DNA from: Ferrovibrio sp.
Lineage (GTDB): Bacteria > Pseudomonadota > Alphaproteobacteria > Ferrovibrionales > Ferrovibrionaceae
Assembly: GCF_025869515.1 (NCBI RefSeq)
Contig: NZ_JAOZVR010000116.1
Coordinates: 1-64,000, forward strand
Length of the DNA stretch: 64,000 nucleotides
Reading direction: 5' to 3'
The position numbers were made by a program, and so were the translations under genes. The notes beneath the pieces are model-generated. The model ran no database searches, was not told the DNA's origin, and saw nothing but the letters and a program-made list of their open reading frames with translations. Positions 62,873 through 64,000 of the stretch are shown here, one piece after another. The stretch's first letter is position 1; the number at the start of each line of letters is the position of its first letter.

Positions 62873-63448
62873 TCAGGCAAGCCCCCTGTCGGACAAGACG
62901 GCGTCGGCCTGCGCCTGCAATTGCCGCAGCTGGCGCGCAAAGGCTGCCGTGTCGTTCAAGGCCCGGCTCAGCACCAGCGCGCCCTGGATGCCGGCGACGA
63001 TAGTTTCGGCCTGCGCCTTCGCATGTTTCACCCCCCCGCGCCTCAGACAGGCGGCCAGTGCCGCGATCCAGCGGACGAAGTAATCCTGCACGGCGGCGGC
63101 AAAGCGGTCGCGCGTGGCGTCCAGCGCGAAGGCGCCGACCAGGCAGATGCGACCGCCGCCGTGGAAATACGCCTCCACGGCGGCAAACATTGCGGCGACG
63201 GCCTGACGCGGATGGTCCGTCTCCCGCAGCGGCGCATAAACCGCGCGCTCGAACCAGGCATCGATATGGGCGAGTACGGCCGTGGCCATCTCGTCCTTGC
63301 CGCCGGGAAAGTGGTTATACAGGCTGCCCTTGCCCAGACCGGTGGCTGCCGTGATCGCGCTGAGCGACGCGCCCTCGAAGCCATATTCGCGAAACACATC
63401 GCCGAGCCGGGCGATCAGGTCGTCGCGGGATAACAGGGCAGCGGGCAC
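62873..63448 (-). CDS. TetR-family transcriptional regulator
   Basis: 191 residues. HTH: FREYGFEGASLSAITAATGLGKGSLYNHFPGGKDEM near 17-52. The start is a GTG at 63448 with GGAGG seven bases upstream. A longer frame starting at 63532 would translate the palindromic repeats (MPGLDPGIS...DPRVKPEDD) and is not the real N-terminus. Regulates an unknown neighbour, possibly the DUF1348 gene upstream. Confidence 0.88.
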   Translation of the reverse strand: MPAALLSRDDLIARLGDVFREYGFEGASLSAITAATGLGKGSLYNHFPGGKDEMATAVLAHIDAWFERAVYAPLRETDHPRQAVAAMFAAVEAYFHGGGRICLVGAFALDATRDRFAAAVQDYFVRWIAALAACLRRGGVKHAKAQAETIVAGIQGALVLSRALNDTAAFARQLRQLQAQADAVLSDRGLA

Positions 63449-63460
63449 TTCTTTCCCTCC

Positions 63461-63535
63461 AACGTCATCCTCGGGCTTGACCCGAGGATCTCTCGCAGTT
63501 CGGCCTGAGATGCCCGGATCAAGTCCGGGCATGAC
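63461..63535. repeat. Two family A palindromic repeats
   Basis: Stems ATCCTCGGG/CCCGAGGAT (63467-63489) and ATGCCCGGA/TCCGGGCAT (63510-63532), with the GTCAT...ATGAC edges. They lie between the DUF1348 gene and the TetR gene. Confidence 0.75.
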
Positions 63536-63547
63536 AATGATTTAATA

Positions 63548-64000
63548 TCAGAGGCCCAGTTCCGTCAGCCCCGGATGATCGTCGGGCCGACGACCAAGAG
63601 GCCAGTGAAACTTGCGGTCAGTCTCGGCAATCCGCACATCGTTGATGCTGGCCTCGCGGCGTTCCATCAGACCCTCGGCATCGAACTGCCACTGCTCGTT
63701 GCCATGGCTGCGATACCACTGGCCGCTGTCGTCCTGCCATTCATAGGCAAAGCGCACGGCGATGCGGTTGCCGGTAAACGCCCAGACCTCCTTGATCAGA
63801 CGGTAATCCAGCTCGCGCTGCCATTTGCGGGTCAGGAACTGCTCGATCAGGCCGCGGCCGGAGAAGAATTCGGCGCGGTTGCGCCACTGGCTCTGCTCGG
63901 TATAGGCACCTGCCACGCGCGCGGGGTCGCGGCTGTTCCAGGCATCCTCGGCCATGCGGGCCTTCTGGGCGGCGGTCTCGGCGGTGAAAGGCGGCAGCGG
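63548..64000 (-). CDS. DUF1348 (NTF2-like) protein, partial
   Basis: The reading frame stays open to the window end (base 64000 is the first base of a codon). The visible 150 residues run [66 protein letters not shown] and [21 protein letters not shown] in blocks, as in DUF1348/SnoaL-like NTF2 proteins of about 155 residues. Only a few start residues lie outside. Function unknown. Confidence 0.88.
   Translation of the reverse strand, partial: PLPPFTAETAAQKARMAEDAWNSRDPARVAGAYTEQSQWRNRAEFFSGRGLIEQFLTRKWQRELDYRLIKEVWAFTGNRIAVRFAYEWQDDSGQWYRSHGNEQWQFDAEGLMERREASINDVRIAETDRKFHWPLGRRPDDHPGLTELGL

Overview
The window looks like ordinary chromosome from a GC-rich alphaproteobacterium, most likely in or near the Rhodospirillales. 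I infer this from the gene neighbourhoods (argH - small lipoprotein - lysA - TIGR02302 protein; zinc-ribbon protein - ftsE - ftsX - HAD - YdcF - plsC; chorismate mutase - hisC - tyrA; dnaX - ybaB - recR next to a small SRP RNA; ffh - rpsP - rimM - trmD - rplS; leuC - leuD - leuB), from high GC, and from dispersed palindromic repeats with a GGGCTTGACCC-type core. I cannot name the genus from sequence alone. I recognise no tRNA, rRNA, IS element, prophage or CRISPR array.

Region by region. 1-6.5 kb: a TlpA-like thioredoxin, arginine and lysine biosynthesis, a previously overlooked 49-residue LptM-like lipoprotein, a large TIGR02302 membrane protein and a VOC protein. 6.6-12 kb: a CpdR-like response regulator, then division and envelope genes (zinc-ribbon/DUF3426, ftsE, ftsX, GmhB-like phosphatase, YdcF, plsC). 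12-18 kb: a chemoreceptor, an EamA exporter, an orphan gene and an MFS exporter with a fused C-terminal domain. 18-19.6 kb: a short AT-richer island of two orphan genes, with a promoter-embedded inverted repeat on its right and a copy of the plsC 3' end on its left. 19.9-27 kb: class II (B12-dependent) ribonucleotide reductase, a HAD phosphatase, an acyl-CoA ligase, an aldo/keto reductase, ChaC and an EamA exporter. 27-36 kb: DUF2125, aromatic amino acid genes, metX-metW, a methyltransferase divergent from gloB, and a periplasmic binding protein. 36-45 kb: recR-ybaB-dnaX, SRP RNA, nudC, and a minus-strand run of hybrid kinase, response regulator, meaB and a MetX-like hydrolase. 45-51 kb: two envelope or unknown proteins, a response regulator, then ffh and the rpsP operon. 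51-64 kb: a HxlR regulator divergent from a GST, DoxX, LysR, leuCDB, two more GSTs, a 2-hydroxychromene-2-carboxylate isomerase, LysE, TetR, and a DUF1348 gene cut by the window end.

Most genes are housekeeping and sit in tight, often start/stop-overlapping operons. The points that stand out are (1) the two-gene AT-rich island with a repressor-style operator and the duplicated plsC tail at its border, (2) short tandem duplications of 11-18 bp at the ends of five separate genes, two of which include the stop codon, and (3) several intergenic clusters of palindromic repeats, one of which creates a false N-terminus on a TetR gene. Both proteins of the SRP core (Ffh and its RNA) are encoded here, about 9 kb apart. 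I found no clear new multi-gene system; the island is the best candidate.
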